From Macrococcus equipercicus (GTDB lineage Bacteria; Bacillota; Bacilli; Staphylococcales; Staphylococcaceae): 64,000 bases of DNA. Position 1 is the stretch's first letter. Each line of letters opens with the position of its first letter. Shown in pieces: positions 47,013 through 56,116 of this stretch. The notes beneath the pieces are model-generated. The model worked only from the letters and a program-made list of their open reading frames with translations, did not search any database and had not been told where the DNA came from. A program made the position numbers and the translations under genes. The DNA lies in assembly GCF_004359525.2 (NCBI RefSeq), contig NZ_SCWC02000002.1, forward strand, positions 372,001 through 436,000, written 5' to 3'.

Positions 47013-48323
47013 TTACAGTGGAATGACACCGAGGATTATTGCTACTACAATCATAAAGACAGAGGAACCTATCGCCCATTTTAAAGCAAACTTCTGATTT
47101 TCCCCGTAATCAATACCGAGCATACCTACCAGTAAATAGCCGGCAGCGTATAGCGGACTTAAGACATGGACCGGCTGACCTAATATAGATGCTCTTGCCA
47201 TTTCGGCTTTTGTGATGCCGAACTGAGATGCAGACTCCGCAAGAATAGGGAGTATGCCGTAATAATACGGATCATTGGCCATGAAATAAGTAAATGGCAT
47301 GCTTAATAGTGCGGTGATTACTGCAAAGTGATCTCCCATACTTGCGGGAACGATATTAACGAGCGCAGTGGCCATCGCATCCACCATTTTCGTGCCATTC
47401 ATCACACCAGTGAATATTCCTGACGCAAACACCAGGCTGACGACTGCAAGAACATTAGGCGCATGTGCTTTAATGCGTTCTGACTGCAGGGCTATATTCG
47501 GATAATTGATGAGCACAGCGACCGCAAAACCACACATGAATAACACAGGAATAGGAAGAAATTCGGTAATCAATGCATAGAGCAGCAGTATGGTGAGCAG
47601 TGCATTGACCCAGACGAGTTTCGGCCGTAGTAATGCATTTTCGTCGTTCGACTTACCATCAGGATGCAGATGCATATCATCAAGTGACATCGTCAGATGA
47701 TCAGCGATGCCTACTCTTTTACGTTCCTTCACTCCGAAGTAGTAAGCGACACCGAGTGCAAACAGAATGCCTGCCGCCATAACCGGGATGATCGGCGTGA
47801 AAACTTCTTCAGTCGTCGTCTGCAGCGCTGATATCGCGCGGGCTGTCGGACCGCCCCACGGCGTCATATTCATGACACCTATCGATAATAAGGCCAGTGC
47901 AGCAAGTATGTATGGATTCATTCCAACTTTTCTATAGAGCGGAAGCATCGCAGTCACGGTAATGATAAAGGTTGTTGTCCCATCCCCATCTAGTGCAACA
48001 AGACTCGCGAGTATGACGGTCCCGATTGTAATTTTCAAAGGATCGCCTTTCACCGCTTTAATGATGACATTGATGACAGGATCAAAGAGGCCTGCATCAA
48101 TCATAATACCGAAGTATAGAATGGCAAAAATCAGCATCATACCAGTCGGTGCTACTTGCTTCAGTCCTTCCAGCATATGCTCGCCGATGCCGTTATAAAA
48201 GCCGCCGATAATCGCAAAGACCGTCGGCACAAGAATCAAGGCGACAAGCGCTGACATTTTCTTCGACATGATAAGCGCCATAAAAACGACAATCATAATA
48301 AAACCTAATAATGCTAAATTCAT
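47013..48323 (-). CDS. CitMHS family citrate transporter
   Basis: A 436-residue secondary transporter with about twelve spans. MTPWGGPTARAISAL near residue 175 and ALDGDGTTTFIITV near residue 120 are CitMHS marks. The family imports citrate complexed with Mg2+ or Ca2+; which metal cannot be told. The start is ATG 48323 after GGGGG; a longer frame would read through the leader hairpin at 48338-48368. The gene is an insertion into the otherwise conserved yneF-tkt neighbourhood. Imported citrate would feed aconitase at 33116. Confidence 0.88.
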   Translation of the reverse strand: MNLALLGFIMIVVFMALIMSKKMSALVALILVPTVFAIIGGFYNGIGEHMLEGLKQVAPTGMMLIFAILYFGIMIDAGLFDPVINVIIKAVKGDPLKITIGTVILASLVALDGDGTTTFIITVTAMLPLYRKVGMNPYILAALALLSIGVMNMTPWGGPTARAISALQTTTEEVFTPIIPVMAAGILFALGVAYYFGVKERKRVGIADHLTMSLDDMHLHPDGKSNDENALLRPKLVWVNALLTILLLYALITEFLPIPVLFMCGFAVAVLINYPNIALQSERIKAHAPNVLAVVSLVFASGIFTGVMNGTKMVDAMATALVNIVPASMGDHFAVITALLSMPFTYFMANDPYYYGILPILAESASQFGITKAEMARASILGQPVHVLSPLYAAGYLLVGMLGIDYGENQKFALKWAIGSSVFMIVVAIILGVIPL

Positions 48324-48337
48324 AATAAAAATACCCC

Positions 48338-48368
48338 CTTGCCTCAATTTTAAAATGATTGAGGCAAG
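48338..48368 (-). promoter_or_regulatory. Hairpin in the citrate-transporter leader
   Basis: CTTGCCTCAAT (48338-48348) and ATTGAGGCAAG (48358-48368) form an 11-bp stem with a 9-base loop. On the minus strand the stem ends in CAAG, which runs directly into the GGGG ribosome site, followed by TATTTTTATT before the ATG. It could control translation or terminate. Confidence 0.55.
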
Positions 48369-48431
48369 AAGGCAATAATTATTCTGAAAATTCATTTAAA
48401 TTTTTTCTGTTGTCTTGTGCTTATCAATCAG

Positions 48432-50420
48432 TTATTGCATTGCAAGCACTTGCTTTACTACTTGTTCTTTCGTGAAACCATATTTCTCCATCACCACGTC
48501 ACCTGGTGCACTGGCGCCGAAGCGGTCGATACCGATGACGAGGCCGTTCAATCCGACATATTTGTACCAGCCGTCTGTCGCACCCATTTCGATAGCGACA
48601 CGTTTCGTGATCACAGACGGGAGCACTTCTTCGCGGTATGCTTTATCCTGCTGGTCAAATAAGTTCAAGTTAGGAAGTGACACGACCTGCACGCCTTTTC
48701 CTTGTGCTTCCAGCTGTTTTCCTGCTTCTAATGCAAGAGACACTTCTGATCCTGTAGCGATCAGCAGAATTTCAGGAGAAGCTGATTTGTAGACGACATA
48801 GCCGCCGCGGCGCACCCCTTCTTCTACGACTTCTTCGCTGACATCTAATGCCGGCAGATCTTGACGTGTCAGCACTAAGGCAGTCGGGTCTTTCTTCGAT
48901 TCCATTGCCACTTTCCATGCGACACGTGTCTCGTTGCCATCAGCTGGACGGAACACATTCAAGTAAGGCATTGCGCGAAGACCAGCCAGCTGTTCAACCG
49001 GCTCATGCGTCGGACCATCTTCACCGACAGCGATAGAGTCATGTGTGAAGACGTACGTAGACGGCACACCCATCAAAGCGGCAAGTCGCAGCGCCGGTTT
49101 CAAGTAATCACTGAAGACAAAGAACGTCGCACCGTATGGCTTGACGCCGCCGTGTGCTGCCATACCGTTAATTGCTGCACCCATCGCGAATTCACGCACA
49201 CCGAACCAGATGTTGCGTCCTTCAGGTGTTTCAGCTGAGAAGTCTGCTTCTTTCTTCACGTTAGATTTGTTTGATGATGCAAGGTCGGCAGAACCGCCGA
49301 ACAGCTGCGGCACGGATTGTGACAGTGCCTGGATCATTTCGCCGGAAGTAGCACGTGTAGCGGCTTTAGAACCTACTTCATATTTCGGTAGGTTCGCTGC
49401 ATAGTCATCTGTCAGACGGTTGTCAATAGCCGCCTGCAGCTGTTCACCAAGTTCCGGATTGTTCGCTTTGTATTCTTCAAGCTGTTCATTCCACGCCGCT
49501 TCTTTGTCGTTGCCGCGTTTCAGCATCGTCGTCTGGAAGATTTCATACACTTCTGCAGGGACATTGAATTTAAGTGCTGGATCAAGCCCGTAACTTTCAA
49601 GCGCAAGTTTACGCTCTTCAGCGCCAAGTGGTGAGCCGTGCACACCGTTTGTGCCTTGTTTGTTCGGTGCGCCGTAGCCGATCACTGTCTTCACTTCAAT
49701 CAACGTCGGACGGTCTGACTGCTTCGCTGTCTCGAGCGCCTCGTTGATCGCTTCCATATCATTGCCGTCTTTCACAAGAATATGCTGCCAGCCGTATGAT
49801 TCAAAACGTCCTTTCACATTTTCAGAGAATGCTTTGTCCAGGTCACCGTCTAAAGAAATGTCATTGGAGTCATATAAAGCGATTAGTTTGTTCAGCTTTA
49901 AATGCCCTGCGAGTGAAGCCGCTTCATGAGAAATCCCTTCCATGAGGTCACCATCAGAAACAAGGACATACGTAAAGTGGTCGATAATAGCCGCATCCGC
50001 TGTATTATATGTCGCAGCTAAATGCTTCTCAGCCATTGCCATACCGACACTCATCGCAAACCCTTGGCCGAGCGGTCCAGTCGTAATGTCGATGCCATCT
50101 GTATGGTTGAACTCAGGATGTCCCGGTGTTTTAGATTCCCACTGACGGAAATTTTTAAGTTCTTCCATCTCAAGCGCTCCTGAGACGTGCAGCAATGAAT
50201 AAAGCAGCGCTGAGCCGTGACCCGCCGATAACACGAAGCGGTCGCGGTCAAAGAAGTACTTTGAACTTGGATTGAATCTTAAATGCCGCGTCCAGAGCGT
50301 ATACGCCATCGGAGCCGCTCCCATAGGTAATCCCGGGTGGCCGGAATTCGCCTGTTCAATCTGGTCAATACTTAATGCGCGCAGCGTATCTACTGCTAAC
50401 TGATCTTTCTCATTAAACAT
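48432..50420 (-). CDS. tkt: Transketolase
   Basis: A 662-residue thiamine-diphosphate enzyme of the pentose phosphate pathway. Motifs: [21 protein letters not shown] near residue 20, the cofactor site [19 protein letters not shown] near residue 153, and the pyrimidine-domain [20 protein letters not shown] near residue 460. Length and order match the family. It lies beside ynzC, sosA and lexA as in Staphylococcus. I see no clear terminator after it. Confidence 0.96.
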   Translation of the reverse strand: MFNEKDQLAVDTLRALSIDQIEQANSGHPGLPMGAAPMAYTLWTRHLRFNPSSKYFFDRDRFVLSAGHGSALLYSLLHVSGALEMEELKNFRQWESKTPGHPEFNHTDGIDITTGPLGQGFAMSVGMAMAEKHLAATYNTADAAIIDHFTYVLVSDGDLMEGISHEAASLAGHLKLNKLIALYDSNDISLDGDLDKAFSENVKGRFESYGWQHILVKDGNDMEAINEALETAKQSDRPTLIEVKTVIGYGAPNKQGTNGVHGSPLGAEERKLALESYGLDPALKFNVPAEVYEIFQTTMLKRGNDKEAAWNEQLEEYKANNPELGEQLQAAIDNRLTDDYAANLPKYEVGSKAATRATSGEMIQALSQSVPQLFGGSADLASSNKSNVKKEADFSAETPEGRNIWFGVREFAMGAAINGMAAHGGVKPYGATFFVFSDYLKPALRLAALMGVPSTYVFTHDSIAVGEDGPTHEPVEQLAGLRAMPYLNVFRPADGNETRVAWKVAMESKKDPTALVLTRQDLPALDVSEEVVEEGVRRGGYVVYKSASPEILLIATGSEVSLALEAGKQLEAQGKGVQVVSLPNLNLFDQQDKAYREEVLPSVITKRVAIEMGATDGWYKYVGLNGLVIGIDRFGASAPGDVVMEKYGFTKEQVVKQVLAMQ

Positions 50421-50480
50421 TATAAAATCTCCTTTATATGAAAGTCATAATTCTTTTAAATTATAGCTTATTGCTGGTCA

Positions 50481-50717
50481 TCAATCCCGTAAATTGTTTT
50501 GACGCTGAATGTCCTTGATCTTTTCAGGTGTGACATCAGTGCCTTCCTGATCGATGATTTTAGTGTTTTCAATCGTTTTCTTAAAGCTGTCTCTGAAACT
50601 ATTCAAGTACTCTGCACGCAGACTGCTCTGCTCGCGGCCTTCTTCTTCTGTTAAACCTTCCGCCTTCTTTTTCTTTGCAAGATGATTGATACGGTCCATT
50701 TTATGTTGTTCTAACAT
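50481..50717 (-). CDS. DUF896 family protein (YnzC-like)
   Basis: A 78-residue helical protein (DRINHLAKKKKAEGLTEEEG, SFRDSFKKTIENTKIID, DVTPEKIKDIQRQN) of the DUF896/YnzC family. ATG 50717 is chosen because AAGGAAGG lies 6 bases upstream. In Bacillus ynzC is in the LexA-controlled yneA operon; here a terminator after sosA (50787-50814) separates it, so SOS control by read-through is less likely. Function unknown. Confidence 0.9.
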   Translation of the reverse strand: MLEQHKMDRINHLAKKKKAEGLTEEEGREQSSLRAEYLNSFRDSFKKTIENTKIIDQEGTDVTPEKIKDIQRQNNLRD

Positions 50718-50786
50718 GAGCATCCTTCCTTTCATAATAAAGATAGCAAAAAAGGCGTAGAAAACCAACTTGTGCACGTCCACCTC

Positions 50787-50814
50787 CACAAAAAACCCTG
50801 CTCAGCTGAGCAGG
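50787..50814 (-). terminator. Terminator of sosA
   Basis: The 20-bp palindrome with arms CCCTGCTCAG (50795-50804) and CTGAGCAGGG (50805-50814); on the minus strand it is followed by TTTTTTGTG. Confidence 0.85.
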
Positions 50815-50823
50815 GCAAGAAAA

Positions 50824-51057
50824 TTACTGGACAATTCCCAGCACTTCGCCATTCTGTGTGGACTGATGCGGGCTCCTATGATTAGAACGCGTGTTCGTTT
50901 CGATCGTTGTGTCACCGGCGGTCTGTTTTAATGATACTGACTGACCTTGTTCATATATTCTTTCAGATTGTGCCATATATAATGTGCCAAATGTCAAAAA
51001 CATTGTAAATAAAACGGAATAAAGGAAAAATTCTTTCGAAATTCTGATTGTCATCAT
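50824..51057 (-). CDS. sosA: SOS cell-division inhibitor SosA-like
   Basis: A 77-residue protein with a short cytoplasmic start, one membrane span (about residues 9-28, FFLYSVLFTMFLTFGTLYMA) and a polar extracellular tail. Size, topology, absence of a LysM domain, and position divergent from lexA match staphylococcal SosA, the counterpart of Bacillus YneA, which halts division during DNA damage. GGAGGT precedes the ATG pair. Its promoter has TTGACA and TATTGT with a LexA box exactly between them. Confidence 0.85.
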   Translation of the reverse strand: MMTIRISKEFFLYSVLFTMFLTFGTLYMAQSERIYEQGQSVSLKQTAGDTTIETNTRSNHRSPHQSTQNGEVLGIVQ

Positions 51058-51068
51058 TAATTACCTCC

Positions 51069-51166
51069 AGAACATTTGTTTGTATACTCACAATAACAGA
51101 ACATCTGTTCTCTGTCAAACACTATACGAACAAATGTTTGTTCGCCCCGAACATGTATGCTATAAT
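51069..51166. promoter_or_regulatory. Divergent sosA-lexA control region with LexA boxes
   Basis: For sosA (minus strand), -35 TTGACA (51113-51118) and -10 TATTGT (51090-51095) frame LexA box AGAACATCTGTTCT (51098-51111). Another box, AGAACATTTGTTTG (51069-51082), lies just downstream. For lexA (plus strand), -35 TTGTTC (51138-51143) and -10 TATAAT (51161-51166) are 17 bp apart, and box CGAACAAATGTTTG (51127-51140) covers the -35. A half box CGAACATG lies at 51148. Each gene thus appears to have its own operator. Confidence 0.92.
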
Positions 51167-51197
51167 GGCTTTAGAACAAACATGAAGGAGTGTTCTC

Positions 51198-51818
51198 ATG
51201 AAAGAATTAACTAAAAGACAGCAAGAAATATATGAATATTTAAAACAAGTCGTATCAGCTAAAGGATATCCACCGAGTGTCAGAGAAATCGGTGAAGCAG
51301 TCGGTCTTGCTTCCAGCTCAACTGTGCACGGCCATTTATCGCGTCTTGAGGAGAAAGGTTACATCAAACGTGACCCTACGAAGCCCCGGGCGATAGAAAT
51401 CGTCTCTGATTCTGCTCAATCTGCGCTGCATGAAGAAACAATCCATGTCCCGGTCATCGGTAAAGTCACTGCCGGTCTGCCGATTACAGCGGTTGAAAAC
51501 GTCGAAGAATATTTCCCACTGCCTGCCCACTTCACTTCCAGCCACAACAGCGATATCTTCATCCTTGAAGTCGTCGGTGAAAGTATGATTGAAGCAGGCA
51601 TTATGGATAAAGATAAAGTCATCGTAAGACGTCAGGCGATTGCCGAAAACGGAGACATCATCGTCGCAATGACGGAAGAAGATGAAGCGACGGTGAAACG
51701 CTTCTACAAAGAAAACAATCGCTACCGGCTGCAGCCTGAAAACAGCACAATGGAGCCGATTTACCTTGATAAAGTAACAGTACTCGGTAAAGTCGTCGGT
51801 TTGTTCCGCGAATTTTAA
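51198..51818 (+). CDS. lexA: SOS repressor LexA
   Basis: A 206-residue repressor. The winged helix at residues 1-70 includes [21 protein letters not shown]; the self-cleavage site Ala92-Gly93 is in KVTAGLP; the catalytic pair is Ser129 (GESM) and Lys167 (ATVKRF). RecA-stimulated cleavage lifts repression of its targets, which in this window include sosA, lexA itself, the umuC-like gene and probably parE-parC. AAGGAG precedes the ATG. Confidence 0.97.
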   Translation: MKELTKRQQEIYEYLKQVVSAKGYPPSVREIGEAVGLASSSTVHGHLSRLEEKGYIKRDPTKPRAIEIVSDSAQSALHEETIHVPVIGKVTAGLPITAVENVEEYFPLPAHFTSSHNSDIFILEVVGESMIEAGIMDKDKVIVRRQAIAENGDIIVAMTEEDEATVKRFYKENNRYRLQPENSTMEPIYLDKVTVLGKVVGLFREF

Positions 51819-51847
51819 CACCACTTCAATGATGAAGCGGTGTTTTT
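51817..51847 (+). terminator. Terminator of lexA
   Basis: AACACCACTTCA pairs with TGAAGCGGTGTT (one A-G mismatch or G-T pair region) and is followed by TTTTTTTA; it begins in the lexA stop codon. Confidence 0.75.
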
Positions 51848-51862
51848 TTATGGCAAATTAAA

Positions 51863-51883
51863 TACCGGCTGAGTCAGCCGGTA
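51863..51883 (-). terminator. Hairpin after the 22-residue small protein gene
   Basis: TACCGGCTGA (51863-51872) with TCAGCCGGTA (51874-51883), followed on the minus strand by TTTAATTT. The T run is weak. Apart from this hairpin and the small gene below, I see nothing in the 394-base gap 51819-52212 until the zinT promoter at 52146. Confidence 0.5.
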
Positions 51884-51922
51884 CGGGTTATAGTGGAGTT
51901 CATCTACTTTTTAATGATCTTT

Positions 51923-51991
51923 TTACTTGCGTCCGAGTATTTCTTTAACTTGCTCTAAAATGTCTTTTTCTTGTGGTTTTTTTGTTTCCAT
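51923..51991 (-). CDS. Putative 22-residue small protein
   Basis: A short frame reading METKKPQEKDILEQVKEILG plus RK, then TAA. Support: AAGGGG at 52000-52005 with 8-base spacing to ATG 51991, a terminator-like hairpin downstream, and a sequence that looks like an amphipathic helix (DILEQVKEIL) with a charged start. It lies alone between lexA and zinT. I do not recognise a family. Chance occurrence cannot be excluded for so short a frame. Confidence 0.5.
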   Translation of the reverse strand: METKKPQEKDILEQVKEILGRK

Positions 51992-52145
51992 CGTTCTATC
52001 CCCTTATCATGCAATTACAATAGTACTGTACCCGCATCAAGCAGCCGCAAACATACATGTGAATTATTACAACTTATACTCCACGTCACCCTTCTCCTAT
52101 ATTTTAACTGAAATCATCATGCTTTGAAAAAATTCAGCTCCAGTA

Positions 52146-52197
52146 TTGACAATACAGCCCAGTTAACTTATATTATAAATCGTAACAATTACGTTTT
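52146..52197 (+). promoter_or_regulatory. zinT promoter with Zur box
   Basis: A consensus -35 TTGACA (52146-52151) and -10 TATATT (52169-52174) are 17 bp apart. AAATCGTAACAATTACGTTT (from 52177) matches the Bacillus/Staphylococcus Zur operator form TCGTAATnATTACGA with two changes and would cover the transcription start. Confidence 0.82.
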
Positions 52198-52212
52198 ATG
52201 GAGATGTTTTAA

Positions 52213-52898
52213 ATGCAAGCTACGAAAATCACTGCCGGTCTGCTTATGATGTCACTCGCGCTGGCCAGATGTCAGCAGAAAGAAGCTCAGCCCACTCAAA
52301 CGGCGCAGCAGCAGAGCCATGTTCATCGTCAGTCACATAGTCACAGTAAAATGTCCGCTGCAGAAAAAAAGTTCATGATGGTTACTTCAAGGACGCGGAA
52401 GTCCAGGACCGTCAGCTAACTGATTGGCAAGGAGACTGGCAGTCTGTCTATCCGCTTGCAAAAGACGGCATATTGGACGAAGTCTTCACACATAAAGCAG
52501 AAGATGGTGACATGACGGCTGAGGAATATAAAAAATACTATTTAAAAGGCTACCAAACAACAGTCAAACGTATAGTCATCGACGGACAGTCCATAACTTT
52601 CTATGATAACAATAAAAAACTACAAGCTGATTATACATATGATGGCTATGAACTATTAACATATGATAAAGGTAACAGAGGTGTGAGATTTATATTCAAG
52701 AAAACGTCCGGAGATGCCGGGGCACCTAGCTACGTTCAGTTCAGCGATCACAATATCAGTCCGAAGAAAGCATCGCATTATCATATTTATATGGGTGATG
52801 ACCGTGCTGCACTACTTAAAGAGCTTGAAAACTGGCCGACGTACTACTTCAGTGATATGAGCGCCGATAAGATTAAGAATGAAATGATTTCACACTAG
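52213..52898 (+). pseudogene. ZinT-like zinc-binding lipoprotein, frameshifted
   Basis: Two frames together encode a ZinT (YodA) metal-binding lipocalin. The first gives a signal peptide, a His-rich linker (HVHRQSHSHSK) and SAAEKK; the second continues HDGYFKDAEVQDRQLTDWQG to PTYYFSDMSADKIKNEMISH. The break is at a run of seven A residues (52364-52370); eight would restore AAEKKVHDGYF. The lipobox reads LARC where LAGC is expected, a single-base change in the Gly codon. So the gene looks damaged at two points, unless the A-run is a sequencing error or varies in the population. Zur control of the promoter fits a zinc uptake role; in Staphylococcus and streptococci this domain is usually fused to AdcA. 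Confidence 0.82.
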
Positions 52899-52963
52899 AC
52901 TGAGTAACTTTCTTATGGACGGGTATAGTTATCCATCAATCAAATTCCAAAGGAGAATGACAG

Positions 52964-53419
52964 ATGGCTAATGAATATCAATGGGTAAGAAATGAACGGG
53001 AACAACTACTCGCGAAACTGCAGCATTTAAGCGATTCTGAATTTAATTACAACTTCGGCTTCGGGGGTGGCAGCATTAAAGCCGTGCTGCTTAAGATTGC
53101 AAGTGCTTATCATTCCAGTTTCGGACAAAGTGACACCCCTCACCTCCACCATTCCGGTGTCCAGGATTATAAGAACAGTTTAAGTGCTTTGAACTTTGAT
53201 GATGTCCTTGAATCTTTCAATCAGGTCAATCGCTTGATGGACAGTGAACAAGACCATTACGAGACCATCCAGAAAAACATTGTCAACGAGTTCCGTCAGC
53301 TGGGACAGATTGATGTCATGCTTCATCTCCTCGAGAATTCAGATTATCCTGTTGCCAGCAGAACAGCGAAGCGCGAAAAAGTGACAGAGCGCCGGAATAT
53401 GAGGATTACACGATTATAA
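52964..53419 (+). CDS. DinB-like four-helix protein, uncertain
   Basis: A 151-residue, mostly helical protein. The start NEYQWVRNEREQLLAKLQHLSDSEF and the helix AVLLKIASAYHSSFGQ resemble the first helices of DinB/YfiT-type proteins, with a possible metal His at about residue 49, but the later His pair typical of DinB is not obvious. AAAGGAG precedes the ATG. It is monocistronic between the zinT remnant and a strong terminator. Treat the family as tentative. Confidence 0.6.
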   Translation: MANEYQWVRNEREQLLAKLQHLSDSEFNYNFGFGGGSIKAVLLKIASAYHSSFGQSDTPHLHHSGVQDYKNSLSALNFDDVLESFNQVNRLMDSEQDHYETIQKNIVNEFRQLGQIDVMLHLLENSDYPVASRTAKREKVTERRNMRITRL

Positions 53420-53421
53420 TC

Positions 53422-53460
53422 AATAAGATAACCCCGGAAAAATTCCGGGGTTATCTTATT
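53422..53460. terminator. Bidirectional terminator
   Basis: An 18-bp perfect stem (53422-53439 with 53443-53460) separates the convergent genes; the stop codon of the minus-strand gene lies in its right arm. Confidence 0.88.
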
Positions 53461-53875
53461 GATTTAAATTAATCAGCGGCACACTGGATTTAATCACTTG
53501 ATTGGAGACGATGAGCTGCTTGAGCTCATCAGCAATATCAAGCTGATTTAAATATTCAAACGGCAGCCAGTAATAGGGTCGTCTCACTTTAAATTCTTCC
53601 TTGTTCCTCACGTTGAAAACAAACGACGTTTCATTTACCGGTGTAGTGAACAGCCATCCTTTATGCTCGGCAGTTTCTTCCACGACGAACAAAATGCCGC
53701 CGACTTTCAGTTCTTTATTCAGCTGTGCCGCGAAAGCGTGGGCGCTGTCCTGAATGGACTGGCTGCCTTTTTTCAGGACATAAGGAAGCTTCATTCGTTT
53801 ATGCCCGATGTCCTGCACAAGTATTTTTTCTTCTGTCGTAATAAGTAATGATGATACTACTAGTTCTTTAGCCAT
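53456..53875 (-). CDS. Nudix-like protein without a complete Nudix box
   Basis: A 139-residue protein. The first strands (LVVSSLLITTEEKILVQDIG, KLPYVLKKGSQSIQDSAHAFAAQLNKELK) follow the start of a Nudix fold, but the catalytic GX5EX7REUXEEXGU motif is missing: only fragments such as KKGSQSIQDSAHAFAAQLNKEL can be aligned. It is therefore probably a non-catalytic or divergent member, or an unrelated fold. AGGAGA precedes the ATG. The CAP-domain gene ends 10 bases upstream, so both may be cotranscribed. Confidence 0.6.
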   Translation of the reverse strand: MAKELVVSSLLITTEEKILVQDIGHKRMKLPYVLKKGSQSIQDSAHAFAAQLNKELKVGGILFVVEETAEHKGWLFTTPVNETSFVFNVRNKEEFKVRRPYYWLPFEYLNQLDIADELKQLIVSNQVIKSSVPLINLNQ

Positions 53876-53884
53876 AACGTTCTC

Positions 53885-54886
53885 CTAATTCTCGGTAATG
53901 TAATCTTCAGTGTAAAACGGGATATTCTTATCATCAAAAGCAACACCTATCCCTACTTCTTTAAAAATTACATTCAATATATTTTTACGATGTCCCAGTG
54001 AATTCATTAAGCCGTGGTGAGCTTCTATCGGCGACAACTGTCCGTACGCGAGATTCTCTCCGGCGAAGATATAGTCGAAGCCAGCTCTTTGCATCCGGTC
54101 AAACGGATCTAACCCCTGCTTGTTCGTATGACTGAAAAAATGATGCTCTGCCATATCGATTGAATGTTCCACTGCGGTATGACTCATTCTATCATGATAG
54201 CTGACAGGAGGTAAACCGTGTTTTACCCGGTCAGCGTTGATGAGATGGTAATCCAGTTTCTCATAAGCGGCCGCCAGCTCTGGCGACGGACTCGCATATA
54301 ACTGCGGCTTTCTGTTCTCAAGTGACTGCGCAGTCACTTTCATCCCGACCAGCTTGTCGTCCTCATGCTGATCGAAATAATACGTATAGTACACACCGTC
54401 AGTCAAATAAGTGAGCATGTGCGGATCATCGAGCTCCAGGCGATAACGCGGCCCCTCAATCACTTCCAGAGGAGCACCAAGCCGCTGACGGACGCTGTTC
54501 TCTGTCATGCCGTAGCTCACCTGCTTATCAGAAGTAAAAGGACCGGCCACTGTATAGATGCCTGTCACCCGCTGCGCCGTATAGTTGACGAGTATAAAGT
54601 GCCGGTAATGATCGTGATAGACATTCCAGTTATTCTGATACTGATTTCTCAGCTGGTCTTTCGGCGGGCCAAGCAGATGATCAACTTCCTGCTTTGACAT
54701 ACCAAGCTTAATGTCATCTATATAGCTTTTCGGTATACGGACAGCAGTAGTGCCGGACTGTGCAGATACGGCATCCCGCAGCCGGTGCTTAGCAGCCAGT
54801 GTCCAGTCATCAGGTAGTGACAGTATGCGCAGCGGAAAAATAAACAGTCCTGCCGCAAGCAGGAGAAATAACAGCAATTTTTTCAT
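53885..54886 (-). CDS. Membrane-anchored CAP-domain protein with CAP-associated N-terminal domain
   Basis: A 333-residue extracellular protein. Residues 5-22 form a signal anchor; about residues 50-195 contain a duplicated segment (KLGMSKQEVDHLLGPPKDQ and YGMTENSVRQRLGAPLEV) typical of the CAP-associated domain; the C-terminal CAP/SCP domain has HSIDMAEHHFFSHT, GENLAYG and LMNSLGHRKNILN with the conserved His and Glu residues. It resembles Bacillus YlbC and a protein next to guaC in staphylococci. Function unknown. Confidence 0.86.
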   Translation of the reverse strand: MKKLLLFLLLAAGLFIFPLRILSLPDDWTLAAKHRLRDAVSAQSGTTAVRIPKSYIDDIKLGMSKQEVDHLLGPPKDQLRNQYQNNWNVYHDHYRHFILVNYTAQRVTGIYTVAGPFTSDKQVSYGMTENSVRQRLGAPLEVIEGPRYRLELDDPHMLTYLTDGVYYTYYFDQHEDDKLVGMKVTAQSLENRKPQLYASPSPELAAAYEKLDYHLINADRVKHGLPPVSYHDRMSHTAVEHSIDMAEHHFFSHTNKQGLDPFDRMQRAGFDYIFAGENLAYGQLSPIEAHHGLMNSLGHRKNILNVIFKEVGIGVAFDDKNIPFYTEDYITEN

Positions 54887-54951
54887 GGCACTCCTTATAA
54901 GCGTTAGTTAAGTATATATTATAACAAGTTCAAGGCTGCGATGCATGGAAT

Positions 54952-54985
54952 AAAAATGCACATGACAGCTCTCTGTCATGTGCAT
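54952..54985 (-). terminator. Terminator of guaC
   Basis: A 13-bp stem ATGCACATGACAG (54956-54968) with CTGTCATGTGCAT (54973-54985); on the minus strand it is followed by TTTTTATTCC. Confidence 0.88.
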
Positions 54986-54990
54986 GATGA

Positions 54991-55974
54991 TTAACGATCC
55001 ATATCGCCGTTAAAGATTGAGTTCTTCACGACAACGTAATCTACTTTGCGGATGGATTCCAGGTCTCTACCACCAGCGTAGGAGATAGAGGACTGAAGAT
55101 CCTGCTGCATTTCTGTTAATGTGTCCTGCAGGCTGCCTTTATGCTCAACGAACATTTTTTTACCTTCGACGTTCTTCTTCTCACCTTTTTGGAACTCAGA
55201 AGCACTGCCGAAATATTCTTTGTACAGCTTACCGTCCAGTTCAACCGTTTCTCCCGGAGACTCTTCATGAGCCGCAAATAATGAGCCGACCATTACCATG
55301 TCAGCACCGAAACGGATTGATTTAGCGATGTCCCCGTGCGTACGGATGCCGCCGTCTGCGATAATCGGCTTACGTGCGGCTTTTGCACACAGCTTGATAG
55401 CTGCAAGCTGCCAGCCGCCGGTACCGAATCCTGTCTTGATCTTAGTGATACATACCCGGCCGGGACCGATGCCTACTTTAGTCGCATCAGCACCCGCATT
55501 TTCAAGTTCTCGCACTGCTTCAGGTGTCCCGACATTGCCGGCGATCAGGAATGTACCCGGCAGATGCTTCTTAATGTGCTTGATCATCTCAATGACCTGG
55601 TCAGAATGGCCGTGTGCGATATCGATTGTCATATATTCAGGAATTATGTCACTGTTTTTAAGTTCTTCTACGAAAGCATATTCATTGTCTTTGACGCCGA
55701 CTGAAATAGAAGCAAACAATCCTTTATCATGCATTTTTTTGATGAACGGGATTCTGGCCGCCTCATCGAAACGGTGCATAATGTAGAAATAATCATTGGC
55801 TGCAAACCACTCTGCCAGTTCTTCGTTCATGACCGTCTGCATGTTTGCAGGAACGACTGGAATTTTAAATGTTTTTGGGCCGAACTGAATAGACGTGTCA
55901 CATTCACTTCTACTTTTCACGATACACTTATTTGGAATCAGCTGAATATCTTCATAATCAAATACATCAAACAT
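54991..55974 (-). CDS. guaC: GMP reductase
   Basis: A 327-residue TIM-barrel enzyme that converts GMP to IMP with NADPH. The catalytic Cys is residue 175 in [26 protein letters not shown] and [12 protein letters not shown] form the phosphate site. It is of the short GuaC type without CBS domains. Length and position beside rpsN and katA match S. aureus. I see no purine riboswitch in the 140 bases upstream. Confidence 0.95.
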   Translation of the reverse strand: MFDVFDYEDIQLIPNKCIVKSRSECDTSIQFGPKTFKIPVVPANMQTVMNEELAEWFAANDYFYIMHRFDEAARIPFIKKMHDKGLFASISVGVKDNEYAFVEELKNSDIIPEYMTIDIAHGHSDQVIEMIKHIKKHLPGTFLIAGNVGTPEAVRELENAGADATKVGIGPGRVCITKIKTGFGTGGWQLAAIKLCAKAARKPIIADGGIRTHGDIAKSIRFGADMVMVGSLFAAHEESPGETVELDGKLYKEYFGSASEFQKGEKKNVEGKKMFVEHKGSLQDTLTEMQQDLQSSISYAGGRDLESIRKVDYVVVKNSIFNGDMDR

Positions 55975-56116
55975 GAGTTAACCATCCTTTAAATGCGAAC
56001 TATTTTTATATACAACAAATTATTATTCGTCCATAGGATAATTTACAGGTTTTCAAGTGATTTGTAAAGAGAAATAGCGCGTTTTTACGAATTTTACATA
56101 TTCTACTGCTTTGTTT

